Made by a program: the position numbers and the translations under genes. The notes below the pieces were generated by a model that saw nothing but the letters and a program-made list of their open reading frames with translations, was not told the DNA's origin and made no database searches. This document shows positions 8,828 to 19,496 of a DNA stretch of 64,000 nucleotides, one piece after another (the stretch's first letter is position 1; each line of letters opens with the position of its first letter). This DNA is from Pseudomonadota bacterium. Lineage in GTDB: Bacteria; Pseudomonadota; Gammaproteobacteria; Acidiferrobacterales; UBA6901. The stretch lies in assembly GCA_021785515.1 (NCBI GenBank), contig JAJYEX010000008.1, forward strand, positions 62,001 to 126,000, in the 5' to 3' direction.

Positions 8828-9124
8828 ATGCCGATTTACGAGTACCTGTGCCAGGCCTGTGGGTGTGAACATGAGGCGATCCAGAAACTGAGTGACCCGG
8901 TCCTCACCGTGTGCCCGGCCTGTGGGAAGCCGGAGCTCAAAAAGCAAATTTCCGCCGCCGGATTCCAGCTTAAGGGGAACGGCTGGTATGCCACCGATTT
9001 CAAGGGGGGGTCAGCAAAACCCAAGGAAGGTGGTGACAAGCCGGCCGCTGATGCCGGCTCCGGAACTACATCGGAGAAAAAGACCCATGGTTGCGGTGGT
9101 GGCAACTGTGGCTGCGCCCACTAG
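8828..9124 (+). CDS. FmdB-family zinc-ribbon protein
   Basis: The protein is 98 residues from ATG 8828, preceded by a GGAGGGTTGTC ribosome-binding site. It starts MPIYEYLCQACG, the hallmark of the FmdB/YHYH zinc-ribbon family, with a second CPACG pair. A low-complexity linker leads to a cysteine-rich CGGGNCGCAH tail. The family is thought to be regulatory or to bind nucleic acid, and its function is not established. It is often found close to aspS, as it is here. Confidence 0.88.
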   Translation: MPIYEYLCQACGCEHEAIQKLSDPVLTVCPACGKPELKKQISAAGFQLKGNGWYATDFKGGSAKPKEGGDKPAADAGSGTTSEKKTHGCGGGNCGCAH

Positions 9125-9581
9125 CTAAACTCCCCGCATCCCCCGGGATGTGTTCACGGGGGGTGCCGGCTTGTACCGCCCTTTCTGGCACCGCTGCGGT
9201 TTATTAGCGTCCGCGGGCCAATCCTTCCGTTCGTGTATGCGGTGCCCCCGAATCGCCCGGCCCTGCGGCCGTTCCAGGCCTGCCGGCAGCCCTGATTTTC
9301 GGGGGGTGGATCCGGATTTCCTGGCTGGCTGGGACGTGCAGTTTGGCAGGCCGGGGTTTGACGCGCATGATGGCTTGGCAGACACAAGCGCTGATCCCAT
9401 TCGACGATCGATGGCCCCCTGACCCCATTCTGTCCGGTTGTGGCGTACCCGCTTGCATTGATCCAGGCATGGTGAGCAGCGTGTTCTGGTAAAATCGCTC
9501 GGTATGCCCGGGGCGCACGGATCCTGGCGGTGCCGCGGGTCGATTCCTCAGGCCGTGTTTTTTTAAGGACTCATACTCAGA
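9125..9581. other. Intergenic stretch upstream of aspS
   Basis: No gene is evident in these 457 bp. There is a short inverted repeat (CATCCC/GGGATG near 9137-9150) just after the FmdB-like stop, possibly a weak terminator. A TAAAAT box at 9490-9495 could be the -10 of an aspS promoter, but no good -35 is spaced correctly. Confidence 0.5.
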
Positions 9582-11372
9582 ATGCGCAGCCATTATTGTG
9601 GAAAGCTGGACCTCGGTCTGAACGGCGAGGCGGTACAACTTTGTGGCTGGGTGCATAGCCGCCGCGACCACGGCGGCGTGATTTTCGTCGACCTTCGCGA
9701 CCGCACTGGCGTGGCCCAGGTTGTCTTCGATCCTGACAACACCGCAGCCTTTTCCGCTGCCGAGGGGGTGCGCAGCGAGTATGTTCTGCGCATCGTCGGA
9801 CAGGTGCGCCGGCGTCCACCGGGAACCGAGAATCCGCATCTGCACAGCGGGATGGTCGAGGTGCTGGCGGGCAGCCTGGAGATCCTGAACCGTTCCGAAC
9901 CCTTGCCGTTCCAGCTTGATGAGCCGGAGATCAGCGAGAGCGTGCGCCTGAAGTACCGTTACCTCGATCTGCGTCGCGAGGGAATGCACCGCAACCTGCT
10001 GCTCCGGCACGCGGTGACCCGCAACCTGCGCCGTTTCCTCGAGGACCACGACTTTGTAGAAATTGAGACCCCGGTGCTTACCAAGTCGACGCCGGAGGGC
10101 GCGCGCGACTACCTGGTTCCGAGCCGTACCCACCCCGGCCGCTTCTTCGCCTTGCCGCAGTCGCCACAGCTCTTCAAGCAGCTGCTGATGGTTGCGGGTT
10201 TCGAGCGCTATTTCCAGGTTACCCGCTGTTTTCGCGACGAGGACCTGCGTGCCGACCGACAGCCCGAATTTACCCAGCTCGACATCGAGACCTCCTTCCT
10301 GGACGAGGACGGCATCATGGGGCTGATGGAAGAAATGATCCGGACGGTCTTCCGCGCGGTACTGGCGGTGGATCTGCCTGATCCTTTCCCGCGCATGAGC
10401 TACGCCGAGGCGATGGCGCGCTTTGGTGTGGATCGCCCCGACCTGCGCATAGCGCTTGAGCTTGTCGAAATTGCCGATCTGGTCCGGGGTGCTGACTTCA
10501 AGGTCTTTGCGCAGGCTGCCAACACCCCCGGTGGGCGCGTCGCGGTCCTGCGCCTGCCGCAGGGCGACCGGCTGTCGCGCAAGGACATTGACGACTATAC
10601 CGCCTACGTAGCCGGGTTCGGGGCGAAGGGGCTCGCCTACATCAAGGTCAATGATGCCGCACGGGGACGGGACGGACTGCAGTCACCGATCCTCAAGTTT
10701 CTGTCAGACGAGGTGCTGTCGGCCGTGCTGGAACGTTGCCACGCCGCCACCGGAGACATCCTCTTTTTCGGTGCCGACCAGGCCAAAGTGGTCAACGACG
10801 CGCTCGGCGCGCTGCGCATACGGCTGGGTCACGATCTGGGCCTGGTCGAGCAGGCGTGGAAACCGGTCTGGGTCGTGGATTTCCCGATGTTTGAATACAG
10901 CGCTGAAGACCGGCGTTGGCAGTCGCTGCACCACCCGTTTACCGCCCCGAAGGAGATGGATCGGGAGCGTTTGGACATTGATCCGCAGAATGCGCTCTCG
11001 CGCGCCTACGATATGGTGCTCAACGGGTCGGAGATCGGTGGCGGTTCGATACGTATCCACCGCAGCGAAGTCCAGGAAAAGGTGTTCGAGCTCCTCGGCA
11101 TCGGCACGGAGGAGGCGCAGGCCAAGTTCGGTTTCCTTCTCGATGCCCTGAAGTTCGGAGCTCCGCCGCACGGGGGCATAGCATTCGGCCTGGACCGGAT
11201 CGCTGCCATCATGGCGGGTGCCGAATCGATTCGCGACGTTATCGCCTTTCCCAAGACCCAGAAGGCATCCTGCCTGCTTACCGAGGCCCCGAGCGCGGTG
11301 GATGAAGGGCAGTTGCGGGAACTTCATATCAGGCTGAGCAAGCCGCCGGAGCCAGCCAGCGGTGCCGGCTGA
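9582..11372 (+). CDS. aspS: Aspartate-tRNA ligase
   Basis: This 596-residue protein is the usual length for bacterial AspRS. It begins MRSHYCGKL with the N-terminal OB anticodon-binding domain. The class II core shows motif 2 ([18 protein letters not shown]) and motif 3 ([11 protein letters not shown]), and the bacterial GAD insertion lies between them. It charges tRNA with aspartate in the cytoplasm. Whether it is discriminating or also acts on tRNA-Asn cannot be told by eye. It overlaps nudB by 11 bp. Confidence 0.98.
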   Translation: MRSHYCGKLDLGLNGEAVQLCGWVHSRRDHGGVIFVDLRDRTGVAQVVFDPDNTAAFSAAEGVRSEYVLRIVGQVRRRPPGTENPHLHSGMVEVLAGSLEILNRSEPLPFQLDEPEISESVRLKYRYLDLRREGMHRNLLLRHAVTRNLRRFLEDHDFVEIETPVLTKSTPEGARDYLVPSRTHPGRFFALPQSPQLFKQLLMVAGFERYFQVTRCFRDEDLRADRQPEFTQLDIETSFLDEDGIMGLMEEMIRTVFRAVLAVDLPDPFPRMSYAEAMARFGVDRPDLRIALELVEIADLVRGADFKVFAQAANTPGGRVAVLRLPQGDRLSRKDIDDYTAYVAGFGAKGLAYIKVNDAARGRDGLQSPILKFLSDEVLSAVLERCHAATGDILFFGADQAKVVNDALGALRIRLGHDLGLVEQAWKPVWVVDFPMFEYSAEDRRWQSLHHPFTAPKEMDRERLDIDPQNALSRAYDMVLNGSEIGGGSIRIHRSEVQEKVFELLGIGTEEAQAKFGFLLDALKFGAPPHGGIAFGLDRIAAIMAGAESIRDVIAFPKTQKASCLLTEAPSAVDEGQLRELHIRLSKPPEPASGAG

Positions 11373-11838
11373 TTCCCGGGGCTACAAGCGTCCGGAATCG
11401 GTGCTGGTGGTGGTATATACGCGTGCCGGCCGGGCGCTGATGCTGCGTCGTGCCGATGTCCCCGAGTTTTGGCAATCGATTACCGGGAGCATGGAATGGT
11501 CCGACGCCACGCCGCTCGCTACGGCAGTGCGGGAATTGCGTGAAGAAACGGGACTGGCGATGATGCCGGCGGATCTGCGTGACTGGCACACAAGCAACCG
11601 CTACATCCTGTTTCCGCACTGGCGACACAAATATGTGCCCGGAACCATCGAAAACACGGAACACCTGTACTCGTTGGAACTCCCGGACGAGCTGCCCATC
11701 GTCCTCAATCCCGCAGAGCACTCTGAGTATGTATGGACGCCGCTGGCCGATGCCGCACGGCTCGCCTTTTCCTGGACCAATCGTGATGCGCTCCTGGCCC
11801 TGCAGGCCGAGCGTGGTCGTGGCGGACTGGAACCCTGA
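11362..11838 (+). CDS. nudB: Dihydroneopterin triphosphate diphosphatase
   Basis: This 158-residue Nudix protein starts at GTG 11362 inside the end of aspS, so the two are translationally coupled. The Nudix box is [10 protein letters not shown] followed by RELREETGL, as in NudB, with one residue more than the canonical spacing. NudB removes pyrophosphate from dihydroneopterin triphosphate in folate synthesis. The aspS-nudB linkage is conserved in many gammaproteobacteria and supports the call. Confidence 0.88.
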   Translation: MPADSRGYKRPESVLVVVYTRAGRALMLRRADVPEFWQSITGSMEWSDATPLATAVRELREETGLAMMPADLRDWHTSNRYILFPHWRHKYVPGTIENTEHLYSLELPDELPIVLNPAEHSEYVWTPLADAARLAFSWTNRDALLALQAERGRGGLEP

Positions 11839-11919
11839 TCACAGGGCTTTAAGCGTGAACCGCGGCTTAACTGCGCCCGCAGGAGCAGGTATCTCGGGGG
11901 CTGTCCCGGGAGCCCATGT

Positions 11920-12573
11920 ATGACCGCCGCCCGTCCGGCGCTGCCCCGGAGTGAGACCGTGATCCTGGTAAATGGACTGTGGATGCCGGGGTGGGTATTG
12001 GTGCTGCTGGCATGGCGCCTGCATCGCCGCGGCTACCGGGTGCGTCGCTTCACTTACCGGTCTGTGGCCCGGAGCGTACGGGAAAACGCAGAACTGCTGC
12101 AGAAGTTCGTCGAAGCGCAGCCGGCCGCGGTGACCCATTTTGTCGGTTACAGCTTGGGGGGTATCGTGGTGCACGCTCTGTTTCACGATCATCCACACCA
12201 GCGTCCGGGCCACATCGTGACGCTCGGCACACCCCATCGGGGTAGCGCGGCCGCCGTGGCGCTGGCACGATATGCGGTGGGTCGCCGTCTGCTCGGAAAG
12301 AGTCTGCCGGCGCTTGCGGCGGGGGAGGGAGGCCGCTGGCCCTGGCCGCCGCGTGTGACCGGCACCGTAGCCGGCAACTTCAACTGCGGGCTGGGCCGCC
12401 TCTTGCCCGGACCGGCCGGCCCGAGCGACGGCACCGTACGTGTGGCTGAGGCCGGGCTGCCTGAAGCGGCGGACCGGGCGGTGTTCCGGGTATCCCATCT
12501 TGGTTTGCTGGTTTCGCCGCAGGTCGCCCGCGCCATCTGCCGGTTTCTTGCCTCCGGCCGGTTTGGCTCCTGA
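11920..12573 (+). CDS. Alpha/beta-hydrolase (PGAP1/lipase-like)
   Basis: This 217-residue protein shows the nucleophile elbow GYSLGG (serine near residue 75). A GTPHRGS motif follows, as in bacterial triacylglycerol lipase-like and PGAP1-like hydrolases. A catalytic histidine is plausible in VSHLG near the C-terminus. No signal peptide is evident, so it is probably cytoplasmic. Its substrate is unknown. It lies 81 bp after nudB in the same direction. Confidence 0.82.
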   Translation: MTAARPALPRSETVILVNGLWMPGWVLVLLAWRLHRRGYRVRRFTYRSVARSVRENAELLQKFVEAQPAAVTHFVGYSLGGIVVHALFHDHPHQRPGHIVTLGTPHRGSAAAVALARYAVGRRLLGKSLPALAAGEGGRWPWPPRVTGTVAGNFNCGLGRLLPGPAGPSDGTVRVAEAGLPEAADRAVFRVSHLGLLVSPQVARAICRFLASGRFGS

Positions 12574-12724
12574 CGGCGCTTCATCCCGCGGCCTTGCGGG
12601 TTGCTCCGGGAATCTGTGCACACGGTGTTAGGCGGTGTTAGACTGGGCGGCGGTCTTACGGCGCTATTCCAGCTGTTCCAGGACGCCGTTACGCTCTCTA
12701 TACGAGTCAGGAGTTGAAATTCCC

Positions 12725-13471
12725 ATGGCCGGCCACAGCAAATGGGCCAATATCCGGTTCCGCAAAGGCGTCCAAGACGCCAGGCGCGGGAAGATCTTCA
12801 CCAAGTTGATCCGGGAAATCACGGTTGCCGCGCGTAATGGCGGCGATCCGGACTACAATCCGCGCCTGCGCGGGGCGATCGACAAGGCCCTGACCCAGAA
12901 CATGACCAAGGACAGCATCGAGCGCGCGATTAAGCGCGGAACCGGTGAACTCGATGGCGCCCACTACGAGGAAGTGCGCTATGAGGGTTACGGCCCGGGT
13001 GGTGCCGCGGTCATGGTCGACTGCACCACGGATAACCGTACCCGGACGGTGGGTGAGGTACGTCATGCCTTCGCCAAACACGGTGGCAACCTGGGTACTG
13101 ATGGCTCCGTTGCCTACCTGTTTCGAAAGCTGGGTGTGTTGACCTTTCCGGCAGGAACCAGTGAGGATAGGGTGATGGAAGCGGCGCTGGCGGCGGGGGC
13201 GGACGATGTGCTCACGAACGAGGACAGCTCCATCGAGGTCCTGATTCTGCCGGAAAATTTCGAAAGCGTCCGTCAGGCGATGGAGCAGGCCGGGGTCAAG
13301 CCGGAGCACGCCGAAATCTTGCAGCGTGCCAGTACAGATGTCCGGCTGAGCGGTGAAGAAGCCGAGAAAATGCTGAAGCTCATGGATGTACTCGAGGACC
13401 TGGATGACGTACAGAATGTGTACACCAACGCGGACTTTTCCGATGAGGTGCTACAGCACCACGCGGGCTGA
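12725..13471 (+). CDS. yebC: YebC/PmpR-family transcription/translation factor
   Basis: The protein is 248 residues from ATG 12725, the [11 protein letters not shown] start that defines the family; a longer frame to 12635 is not conserved. The family includes transcriptional regulators and factors that relieve ribosome stalling at proline stretches. It sits directly upstream of ruvC, the classical yebC-ruvC order. Confidence 0.96.
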   Translation: MAGHSKWANIRFRKGVQDARRGKIFTKLIREITVAARNGGDPDYNPRLRGAIDKALTQNMTKDSIERAIKRGTGELDGAHYEEVRYEGYGPGGAAVMVDCTTDNRTRTVGEVRHAFAKHGGNLGTDGSVAYLFRKLGVLTFPAGTSEDRVMEAALAAGADDVLTNEDSSIEVLILPENFESVRQAMEQAGVKPEHAEILQRASTDVRLSGEEAEKMLKLMDVLEDLDDVQNVYTNADFSDEVLQHHAG

Positions 13472-13513
13472 GCGGAAAGCCAGTCGCGGCGGGTGGTGGT
13501 GATGGCGGTCGCG

Positions 13514-14041
13514 ATGCGGATATTGGGCATAGATCCAGGTTCGCGCATCACCGGGTTCGGGCTCGTGAGCGTGCTGAGTTCGGGCGAGATTGCCTATGTC
13601 GCCAGCGGCTGTGTGCGGGTGGCCGGAGAGAGCCTGGCCGATCGCCTCAAGGTAGTGTACAGCGGCGTCACCGAGATCATTGAGAGTTACCAGCCGGAAG
13701 TGCTCACCATCGAGAAGGTTTTCATGGCGCGCAATGCTGATTCCGCACTTAAGCTCGGACAGGCGCGGGCCGCCGCCATTCTGGCGGGGGTGAACCGCAC
13801 CCTGCCGGTGACTGAATATACGGCGCTGCAGATCAAACGTGCAGTGGTTGGCTACGGGCATGCGCACAAGGACCAGGTCAAGCACATGGTCAAGGTGCTT
13901 CTGGGGCTGTCTGGTACACCCCAGGCCGATGCCGCCGATGCGCTTGCCTGCGCCATATGTCACGCGCATGCGGCGGGTGCCGGTCTTCGCCGGACGGCGC
14001 CCCGCCTGCGGGTGGTGCGCGGTTTCGGAGGTGGTCAGTGA
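13514..14041 (+). CDS. ruvC: Holliday junction endonuclease RuvC
   Basis: This is a 175-residue protein of normal family length. The first catalytic aspartate is in MRILGIDPGS, and further acidic residues occur in LTIEKVF (Glu) and the ADAADALACA region. It resolves Holliday junctions with RuvAB. In-frame starts also exist at 13493 and 13502, and I chose 13514 because the family begins at MRILGIDPG. Its TGA overlaps the GTG start of ruvA. Confidence 0.96.
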   Translation: MRILGIDPGSRITGFGLVSVLSSGEIAYVASGCVRVAGESLADRLKVVYSGVTEIIESYQPEVLTIEKVFMARNADSALKLGQARAAAILAGVNRTLPVTEYTALQIKRAVVGYGHAHKDQVKHMVKVLLGLSGTPQADAADALACAICHAHAAGAGLRRTAPRLRVVRGFGGGQ

Positions 14042-14640
14042 TAGGGCGCCTGTGTGGCACACTGCTGCACTGCGAGCCACCGTTGCTGGTGGTGGACGTC
14101 GGGGGTGTTGGATATGAGGTCGAGGCGCCTATGTCGACATTCCATGATCTGCCGTCGACCGGTGGTAAGGTCACACTTTATACCCATCTTGTGGTGCGCG
14201 AGGATGCCCATCTGCTCTACGGCTTCTCACGCGATCGCCAGCGCCGGTTGTTTCGCAGCCTGCTCAAGGTAAACGGGGTGGGGCCGCGTGTGGCGCTCGC
14301 GATCCTGTCGGGCCTGTCTGACGAGGAACTTCTGCGCTGCCTGGCTCATGAGGACATTGCCCGTCTTACCCGGGTGCCGGGAATAGGCCGAAAAACCGCG
14401 GAGCGCCTGATTGTCGAACTTCGTGATAAGGTCGAGGGGGTGCTGGAAACCGGGACGGATGCCGTTCATCCGTCGATGGCGCCGTCTGATCCGGTAACTG
14501 AGGCAGTCAGCGCCCTGATTGCACTAGGCTACAGGCCCCAAGAAGCAAATCGTGCCGTGAACTCCGTGTCCGAGGAGGGTCTGGGGAGCGAAGAGCTCAT
14601 ACGCCGGGCTCTCAAGGACCTGGCAGGGCTGCATACATGA
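14038..14640 (+). CDS. ruvA: Holliday junction branch migration protein RuvA
   Basis: The protein is 200 residues from GTG 14038, four bases inside ruvC. It begins with the RuvA OB domain ([15 protein letters not shown]). The helix-hairpin-helix pair follows ([31 protein letters not shown]) and then the C-terminal domain III that binds RuvB. The tetramer holds Holliday junctions for the RuvB motors. Confidence 0.97.
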   Translation: MIGRLCGTLLHCEPPLLVVDVGGVGYEVEAPMSTFHDLPSTGGKVTLYTHLVVREDAHLLYGFSRDRQRRLFRSLLKVNGVGPRVALAILSGLSDEELLRCLAHEDIARLTRVPGIGRKTAERLIVELRDKVEGVLETGTDAVHPSMAPSDPVTEAVSALIALGYRPQEANRAVNSVSEEGLGSEELIRRALKDLAGLHT

Positions 14641-15686
14641 TCGAAACCGAGCGGCTGGTCTCGGCAACCAATGAAGGTACCGCCGAGGAGCGCAGCGCCG
14701 AGAACAGGCTGCGTCCTCAGCGCCTGCAGGACTATGTCGGACAACCGGCAATCCACGAACAGATGGAAGTGTTCATTGCTGCTGCCCGCAAGCGCAGCGA
14801 AGCGCTCGATCACGTGCTGCTGTTCGGGCCACCGGGTCTCGGCAAGACCACTCTGGCCAATATTATTGCCCACGAGATGGGGGCGGGTCTGCGACAGACC
14901 TCGGGACCGGTGCTGGAGCGTCCCGGCGACCTTGCGGCCCTGCTGACCAATCTCCAGCCGCACGATGTGTTGTTCATCGACGAGATACACCGGCTGAGCC
15001 CGGTGGTCGAGGAAATCCTTTATCCGGCCATGGAAGACCGCCAGATCGATATCCTGATCGGCGAGGGCCCGGCGGCGCGCTCCATAAAACTCGAGCTGCC
15101 CCCTTTTACGCTCATCGGTGCCACCACCCGCGCCGGTCTGCTGACCTCGCCGCTGCGCGACCGTTTCGGTATTGTGCAGCGCCTGGAGTTCTACGGTATC
15201 GATGACCTCGCGCGCATCGTCGCACGCTCCGCCGGCATTCTGGGTATCGAGACAGAGCCCGGGGGGATCGCGGCCATCGCGCGGCGCTCGCGCGGCACAC
15301 CGCGTATTGCCAACCGGCTGCTCCGGCGCGCGCGCGACTACGCGCAGGTCCGGGGCGGTGGCATGCTGAGCGGAGAGACGGCCGAGGCCGCGCTGCGTAT
15401 GCTGAGCGTGGATGAGCACGGTTTCGATACGCTGGACCGCAAACTTCTGCTGGCAGTGCTCGAGAAGTTTGACGGTGGACCGGTCGGTATCGATTCCATT
15501 GCCGCCGCGATCGGTGAGGAACGCGGTACCATCGAGGATGTGATCGAGCCGTTTCTCATCCAGCAGGGGTTTCTGGCGCGCACGCCGCGTGGACGGGTTG
15601 CGACCCGCGGGGCGTGGGCACATTTCGGGTTGTCCCCGCCGGTATCGCCGGAGCCGGGGCAGCGGGGAATTTTTGAAGACGAATAG
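14637..15686 (+). CDS. ruvB: Holliday junction branch migration ATPase RuvB
   Basis: This 349-residue AAA+ motor overlaps ruvA by an ATGA. It has Walker A GPPGLGKT, Walker [10 protein letters not shown], sensor GATTRAG and the C-terminal winged-helix DNA-binding domain. The hexamer pumps DNA through the RuvA-bound junction. Its length is normal. Confidence 0.98.
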   Translation: MIETERLVSATNEGTAEERSAENRLRPQRLQDYVGQPAIHEQMEVFIAAARKRSEALDHVLLFGPPGLGKTTLANIIAHEMGAGLRQTSGPVLERPGDLAALLTNLQPHDVLFIDEIHRLSPVVEEILYPAMEDRQIDILIGEGPAARSIKLELPPFTLIGATTRAGLLTSPLRDRFGIVQRLEFYGIDDLARIVARSAGILGIETEPGGIAAIARRSRGTPRIANRLLRRARDYAQVRGGGMLSGETAEAALRMLSVDEHGFDTLDRKLLLAVLEKFDGGPVGIDSIAAAIGEERGTIEDVIEPFLIQQGFLARTPRGRVATRGAWAHFGLSPPVSPEPGQRGIFEDE

Positions 15687-15766
15687 CGCATGGGGCGTGG
15701 ATACAGACCGTACGACAGCCTATCCGCACGCGTAAGCTCCGGGTGTGACATCGGACATCGTGTGCC

Positions 15767-16180
15767 GTGAGCAATGTCTTTTCCATTCCGGTGCGGGTGT
15801 ATTACGAAGATACGGACGCGGGCGGTGTCGTGTATTACGCCAATTATTTGAGATTCATGGAACGCGCACGTACTGAATGGCTGTGCGCCCTGAACGTGAA
15901 TCAGAATGAACTAAGCGGCAGCGAGAGTGTCGTATTCGCGGTCCGTTCTGTCCGGGTGGAGTATGTAAGGCCGGCACGTTTGAATGACATGCTTGAAATC
16001 ACGGCAGCCCTTGACCGGGTGGGCCCCGCCAGCCTGTCATTCGTGCAGGAAGTCCGTCGCGACGGCGAGATCCTTTGCTCCGGTCTGGTGAAGGTTGCCT
16101 GCCTCGACGCGCGTGGATTTTTTCCCAAACCCATACCGTCCTACATTTTATCCCGCATCAATCTCTGGAGAGAAACTTGA
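15767..16180 (+). CDS. ybgC: Tol-Pal-associated acyl-CoA thioesterase
   Basis: This 137-residue hot-dog-fold protein starts at GTG 15767. The active-site motif is YYEDTDAGGVVYYANYLRFMERARTE. YbgC is the first gene of the tol-pal operon and acts on acyl-CoA or acyl-ACP near the inner membrane. Its TGA overlaps the TTG start of tolQ. Confidence 0.94.
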   Translation: MSNVFSIPVRVYYEDTDAGGVVYYANYLRFMERARTEWLCALNVNQNELSGSESVVFAVRSVRVEYVRPARLNDMLEITAALDRVGPASLSFVQEVRRDGEILCSGLVKVACLDARGFFPKPIPSYILSRINLWRET

Positions 16181-16875
16181 ATATCGTCACGGCCAACCAG
16201 GGCATTGCCTTGTTCGAAATCGTCCGCGACGCGAGTGTGCTGGTGCAGCTGGTGCTGTTGCTTCTGCTGCTGGCATCATTGCTGTCGTGGACCATGATCT
16301 TTCGGAAATGGTTCATGTTGAAGGCCGCCGGCCAGTTAGCCACGGGATTCGAGAGGCGGTTCTGGTCTGGCGGCAACCTCAGCCAGATGTACAAGGAATT
16401 GTCTCAGAACGAGGAGGGCAATTCCGGGATGGATTCCATATTCGTCGCCGGCTTCAAGGAATTTGCCAGGCTGGAGAAACAGAAGAATATCGAACCCATG
16501 GATATCCTGGCAGGGGCGCAACGTGCGATGCGCGTGGCCCTTAGCCGCGAAATCGAGGATCTGGAGACCAGCCTTTCCTTTCTGGCGACAGTGGGGTCGA
16601 CCAGTCCTTATGTTGGTCTGTTCGGCACGGTCTGGGGTATCATGAACGCGTTCCACGCGCTCGGTGCCCTGCACCAGGTCACGATCGCCAATGTCGCGCC
16701 GGGCATCTCGGAGGCGCTGATTACCACGGCCATGGGGCTATTTGCGGCGATTCCTGCGGTTGTTGCGTACAACCGCTATTCCCACGATGTCGAGCGCCTG
16801 GTTACGCGCTATGAAGTGTTCTCGGAGGAGTTTTCGAACATTCTGCAGCGTCAGGCGTTTCTGGCCAAGGCATGA
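16177..16875 (+). CDS. tolQ: Tol-Pal system protein TolQ
   Basis: The protein is 232 residues from TTG 16177, preceded by GGAGAG. The TTG overlaps the ybgC stop, and the product matches normal TolQ length. Three transmembrane helices are visible (about 17-40, 130-150 and 165-190), and GLFGTVWGIM is the MotA/TolQ/ExbB signature. With TolR it forms the proton channel that energises TolA at the division septum. Confidence 0.95.
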   Translation: MNIVTANQGIALFEIVRDASVLVQLVLLLLLLASLLSWTMIFRKWFMLKAAGQLATGFERRFWSGGNLSQMYKELSQNEEGNSGMDSIFVAGFKEFARLEKQKNIEPMDILAGAQRAMRVALSREIEDLETSLSFLATVGSTSPYVGLFGTVWGIMNAFHALGALHQVTIANVAPGISEALITTAMGLFAAIPAVVAYNRYSHDVERLVTRYEVFSEEFSNILQRQAFLAKA

Positions 16876-17306
16876 GCACGTCCAGCTATCGCAGCCGGCG
16901 CCGGAAGCTGATGGCCGAAATCAACGTCGTGCCGTACATCGACGTGATGCTGGTGCTGCTGATCGTTTTTATGATCACCGCGCCGCTGCTTACTCAGGGC
17001 GTCAAGGTCGACTTGCCCCAGGCCGCCGCGCGGCCGGTGAACACTGACAATCGGGATACGCTTGTGGTGACGGTTACGCGCGATGGCCAGTATTATCTGG
17101 ATAACCGACCGGTTACGCCTTCTGCGCTGCGGGCCAAGGTGGCTATTGTTTTGCGCATCCGGCCGCGGACGCCAGTGATGATCCGCGGCGACGGACATGT
17201 GGCCTACGACGAGGTTGTCCGGGCCATGGCCCTGCTGCAAAGTGCGGGCGCCGACAGCGTCGGCCTGCTGACCCGGACACCAGAGCGAACAGGAGCTGGC
17301 GGGTAG
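16872..17306 (+). CDS. tolR: Tol-Pal system protein TolR
   Basis: This 144-residue protein has one N-terminal helix (about 21-42) containing the conserved aspartate of INVVPYIDVMLVLLIVFM, which takes part in proton flow. The periplasmic domain follows. It overlaps tolQ by ATGA. Confidence 0.95.
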   Translation: MSTSSYRSRRRKLMAEINVVPYIDVMLVLLIVFMITAPLLTQGVKVDLPQAAARPVNTDNRDTLVVTVTRDGQYYLDNRPVTPSALRAKVAIVLRIRPRTPVMIRGDGHVAYDEVVRAMALLQSAGADSVGLLTRTPERTGAGG

Positions 17307-17318
17307 TCCTTAAAATAT

Positions 17319-18152
17319 ATGGTGCGCAACCGATCACGCGAGCCGATCGGCAGAACCAGAGCCGCGGTCTATGCCGTGCTGGTTCATGCCGTGATCATCG
17401 GCCTGCTCCTGCTGGGCTTCAGCTGGCACAATCATAACAGCGTCGAGCATGCCCCGGCGATGATCCGGGCGCACGTGGTGAACGAGACTGCGATCAAGCA
17501 GGCGCAAGAGATGAAGGAGCAGGAGCGGCTGGCGCAGCGGAAATTGGAGCAGCAGAAACTGGAACAGCAGCAGCTCTTGAAAGAGCAGCAACTCAGGCAG
17601 CAGGAGCTGGTGCTCAAGGAGAAGCAGCAGCAGCAGGAAGAGCAGCTCCGGCAACAGCAGGCGGCACAGCGCAAAGCCGAACGGGCAGCCAAACAGCGGG
17701 CTGCGGCTCTGGCACAGGCGCGTCGGGCCGCGCTCAAAAAGCAGCAGGCGCAGGAGGCGGCGGAACGCCGCCGGCAGCGGGCCATCGCTTCGCTCCAGAA
17801 ACAGCTGGCACAGGAGCAGCAGCAACGGGCGGCTGCGGCTGCGGCCGCCGCCACGGCCGCAAAAGATCAGAGCGTCATCGCGCGTTACAGGGCCTTGATC
17901 ATGCAGAAGGTCGAAGAAAACTGGACTCGGCCTCCAATGCATATTAAGGGTTTGACTTGTATGCTTAAGATCGAACTGGTTCCGGGCGGCGATGTCATAA
18001 CGGCCAGTGTCGTGCGGTCGAGCGGCAACCCGGTATTTGATCGTTCAGTGGTGAATGCGGTATATAGGGCGTCACCATTGCCCTTGCCGGAAGACGCCAG
18101 TCTGTTTCCCCAATTCCAGGAAATAAATTTCACATTCAATCCGGACTCCTGA
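17319..18152 (+). CDS. tolA: Tol-Pal system protein TolA
   Basis: This 277-residue protein has one transmembrane helix at about 16-36. A long Q/E/K/A-rich coiled coil (about 60-190) spans the periplasm. The C-terminal TolA/TonB-like domain (from about 195, RYRALIMQKVEENWTRP) contacts TolB, Pal and porins. The glutamine repeats give long open frames on the opposite strand that are not genes. Confidence 0.93.
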   Translation: MVRNRSREPIGRTRAAVYAVLVHAVIIGLLLLGFSWHNHNSVEHAPAMIRAHVVNETAIKQAQEMKEQERLAQRKLEQQKLEQQQLLKEQQLRQQELVLKEKQQQQEEQLRQQQAAQRKAERAAKQRAAALAQARRAALKKQQAQEAAERRRQRAIASLQKQLAQEQQQRAAAAAAAATAAKDQSVIARYRALIMQKVEENWTRPPMHIKGLTCMLKIELVPGGDVITASVVRSSGNPVFDRSVVNAVYRASPLPLPEDASLFPQFQEINFTFNPDS

Positions 18153-19483
18153 TGCAACATTCATCGTTAAAGACCATTAGATGGCGGATACTGCTGCTGG
18201 GTCTGTGCCTGGCCCTCTTTTCCCAGTCTGCCTCGGCAATACTGACGATTGAGATCACCAAGGCCCTCGAGAACGCGCTGCCGATTGCCATTGTGCCCTT
18301 CAGCTGGAGCGGGCCCGGCGCGCTTCCGCAGGACGTATCAGGGATAGTCCGGGCTGATCTGGTGAGCAGCGGGCGTTTTGACGCCCTGCCGGCGAAGGAT
18401 TTTCTGTCGCATCCCCATGCGGACAAAGATGTGGTGTTCAAGGATTGGCGTCTGATCAAGGCCGATGCCTTGGTCATCGGTTCGATCCGGATGGTGCCGG
18501 CAGGCCGCTACCAGGTTCAGTTCCGGCTGTATGATGTATACGGACACAAACAGCTCGCCGGCTTTCGCTACGTCGTGACTGCCGGGCAGCTGCGTACGGT
18601 GGCGCACCAGATCAGCGACATCATCTACCAACAACTTACCGGCGTGCCGGGTGCTTTCGATACCCGGATAGCCTACATCACCCGCTCCGGTGGGTTGCGC
18701 CATCCCATGTTTCAGCTGCAGATCGCCGATTCCGACGGCTATGATCCCCGGACCATCCTGCGCTCGCCGCAGCCGCTTCTGACGCCACGCTGGTCTCCGG
18801 ACGGCACGAGTATCGCGTACGTATCTTTCGAACGTGGCCATTCGGTGGTCTATGTACAGAACATCAACACCGGTCAGCGTCGGATTGTGGCGGATTTCCA
18901 GGGCATCAACAGCGCCCCGGCGTGGTCTCCCCATGGCCGGCGTTTGGCTTTGTCACTCTCGCTGAGCGGGAACCCGGAAATCTACGTCATGAACATGAGT
19001 GACGGTGCCCTGCGGCAGCTGACGCATGATTCATCGATCAACACCGAGCCGTGCTGGTCCCCGCACGGCCGTTACATTGTTTTTACCTCGGATCGCAGCG
19101 GGTCACCACAGATTTTCCGCATGACCTCGGATGGCCGGGATCTTGAACGCCTGACATTTCAGGATATTTACAATGCCGCCCCTTGTTATTCCCCGAACGG
19201 CAAGATGATCGCCCTGATCACGGAGCAGCAGGGGCAGTTCCATGCCGCCATCCTGCATCTGCGCGATTCGGCATTGCAGATCTTGACCAACACCTCCCTG
19301 GACGAGTCCCCGAGTTTCGCGCCCAACGGACAGATGGTTCTTTATGCTACCATCGTGCGCGGACGTGGAGTATTGGCGACGGTGTCCGTTGACGGGAACG
19401 TGCGGCAGCTGCTCAGGACGAATGAGGGCGATGTGCACTCACCCGCGTGGTCACCATATAATCATCAACTGCAGGCCAACTAA
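18152..19483 (+). CDS. tolB: Tol-Pal system beta-propeller protein TolB
   Basis: This 443-residue protein has a signal peptide (about 1-29, ending SQSASA). An N-terminal domain is followed by repeated WSPDG / WSPHGR blades of a six-bladed propeller. Periplasmic TolB switches between Pal and TolA. It shares one base with the tolA stop. Confidence 0.97.
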   Translation: MQHSSLKTIRWRILLLGLCLALFSQSASAILTIEITKALENALPIAIVPFSWSGPGALPQDVSGIVRADLVSSGRFDALPAKDFLSHPHADKDVVFKDWRLIKADALVIGSIRMVPAGRYQVQFRLYDVYGHKQLAGFRYVVTAGQLRTVAHQISDIIYQQLTGVPGAFDTRIAYITRSGGLRHPMFQLQIADSDGYDPRTILRSPQPLLTPRWSPDGTSIAYVSFERGHSVVYVQNINTGQRRIVADFQGINSAPAWSPHGRRLALSLSLSGNPEIYVMNMSDGALRQLTHDSSINTEPCWSPHGRYIVFTSDRSGSPQIFRMTSDGRDLERLTFQDIYNAAPCYSPNGKMIALITEQQGQFHAAILHLRDSALQILTNTSLDESPSFAPNGQMVLYATIVRGRGVLATVSVDGNVRQLLRTNEGDVHSPAWSPYNHQLQAN

Positions 19484-19496
19484 AGGAGTCGTTGCA

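Noticed and set aside
9204-10133. 309-codon frame opposite aspS
   Set aside because: It overlaps the strongly conserved start of aspS and has no protein features of its own.
14529-15623. 364-codon frame opposite ruvB
   Set aside because: It is a codon-bias shadow of a highly conserved gene in a GC-rich genome.
17334-17942. Long frames opposite tolA
   Set aside because: They arise from the CAG/GAG-rich coiled-coil codons of tolA and encode Leu/Cys low-complexity sequence.
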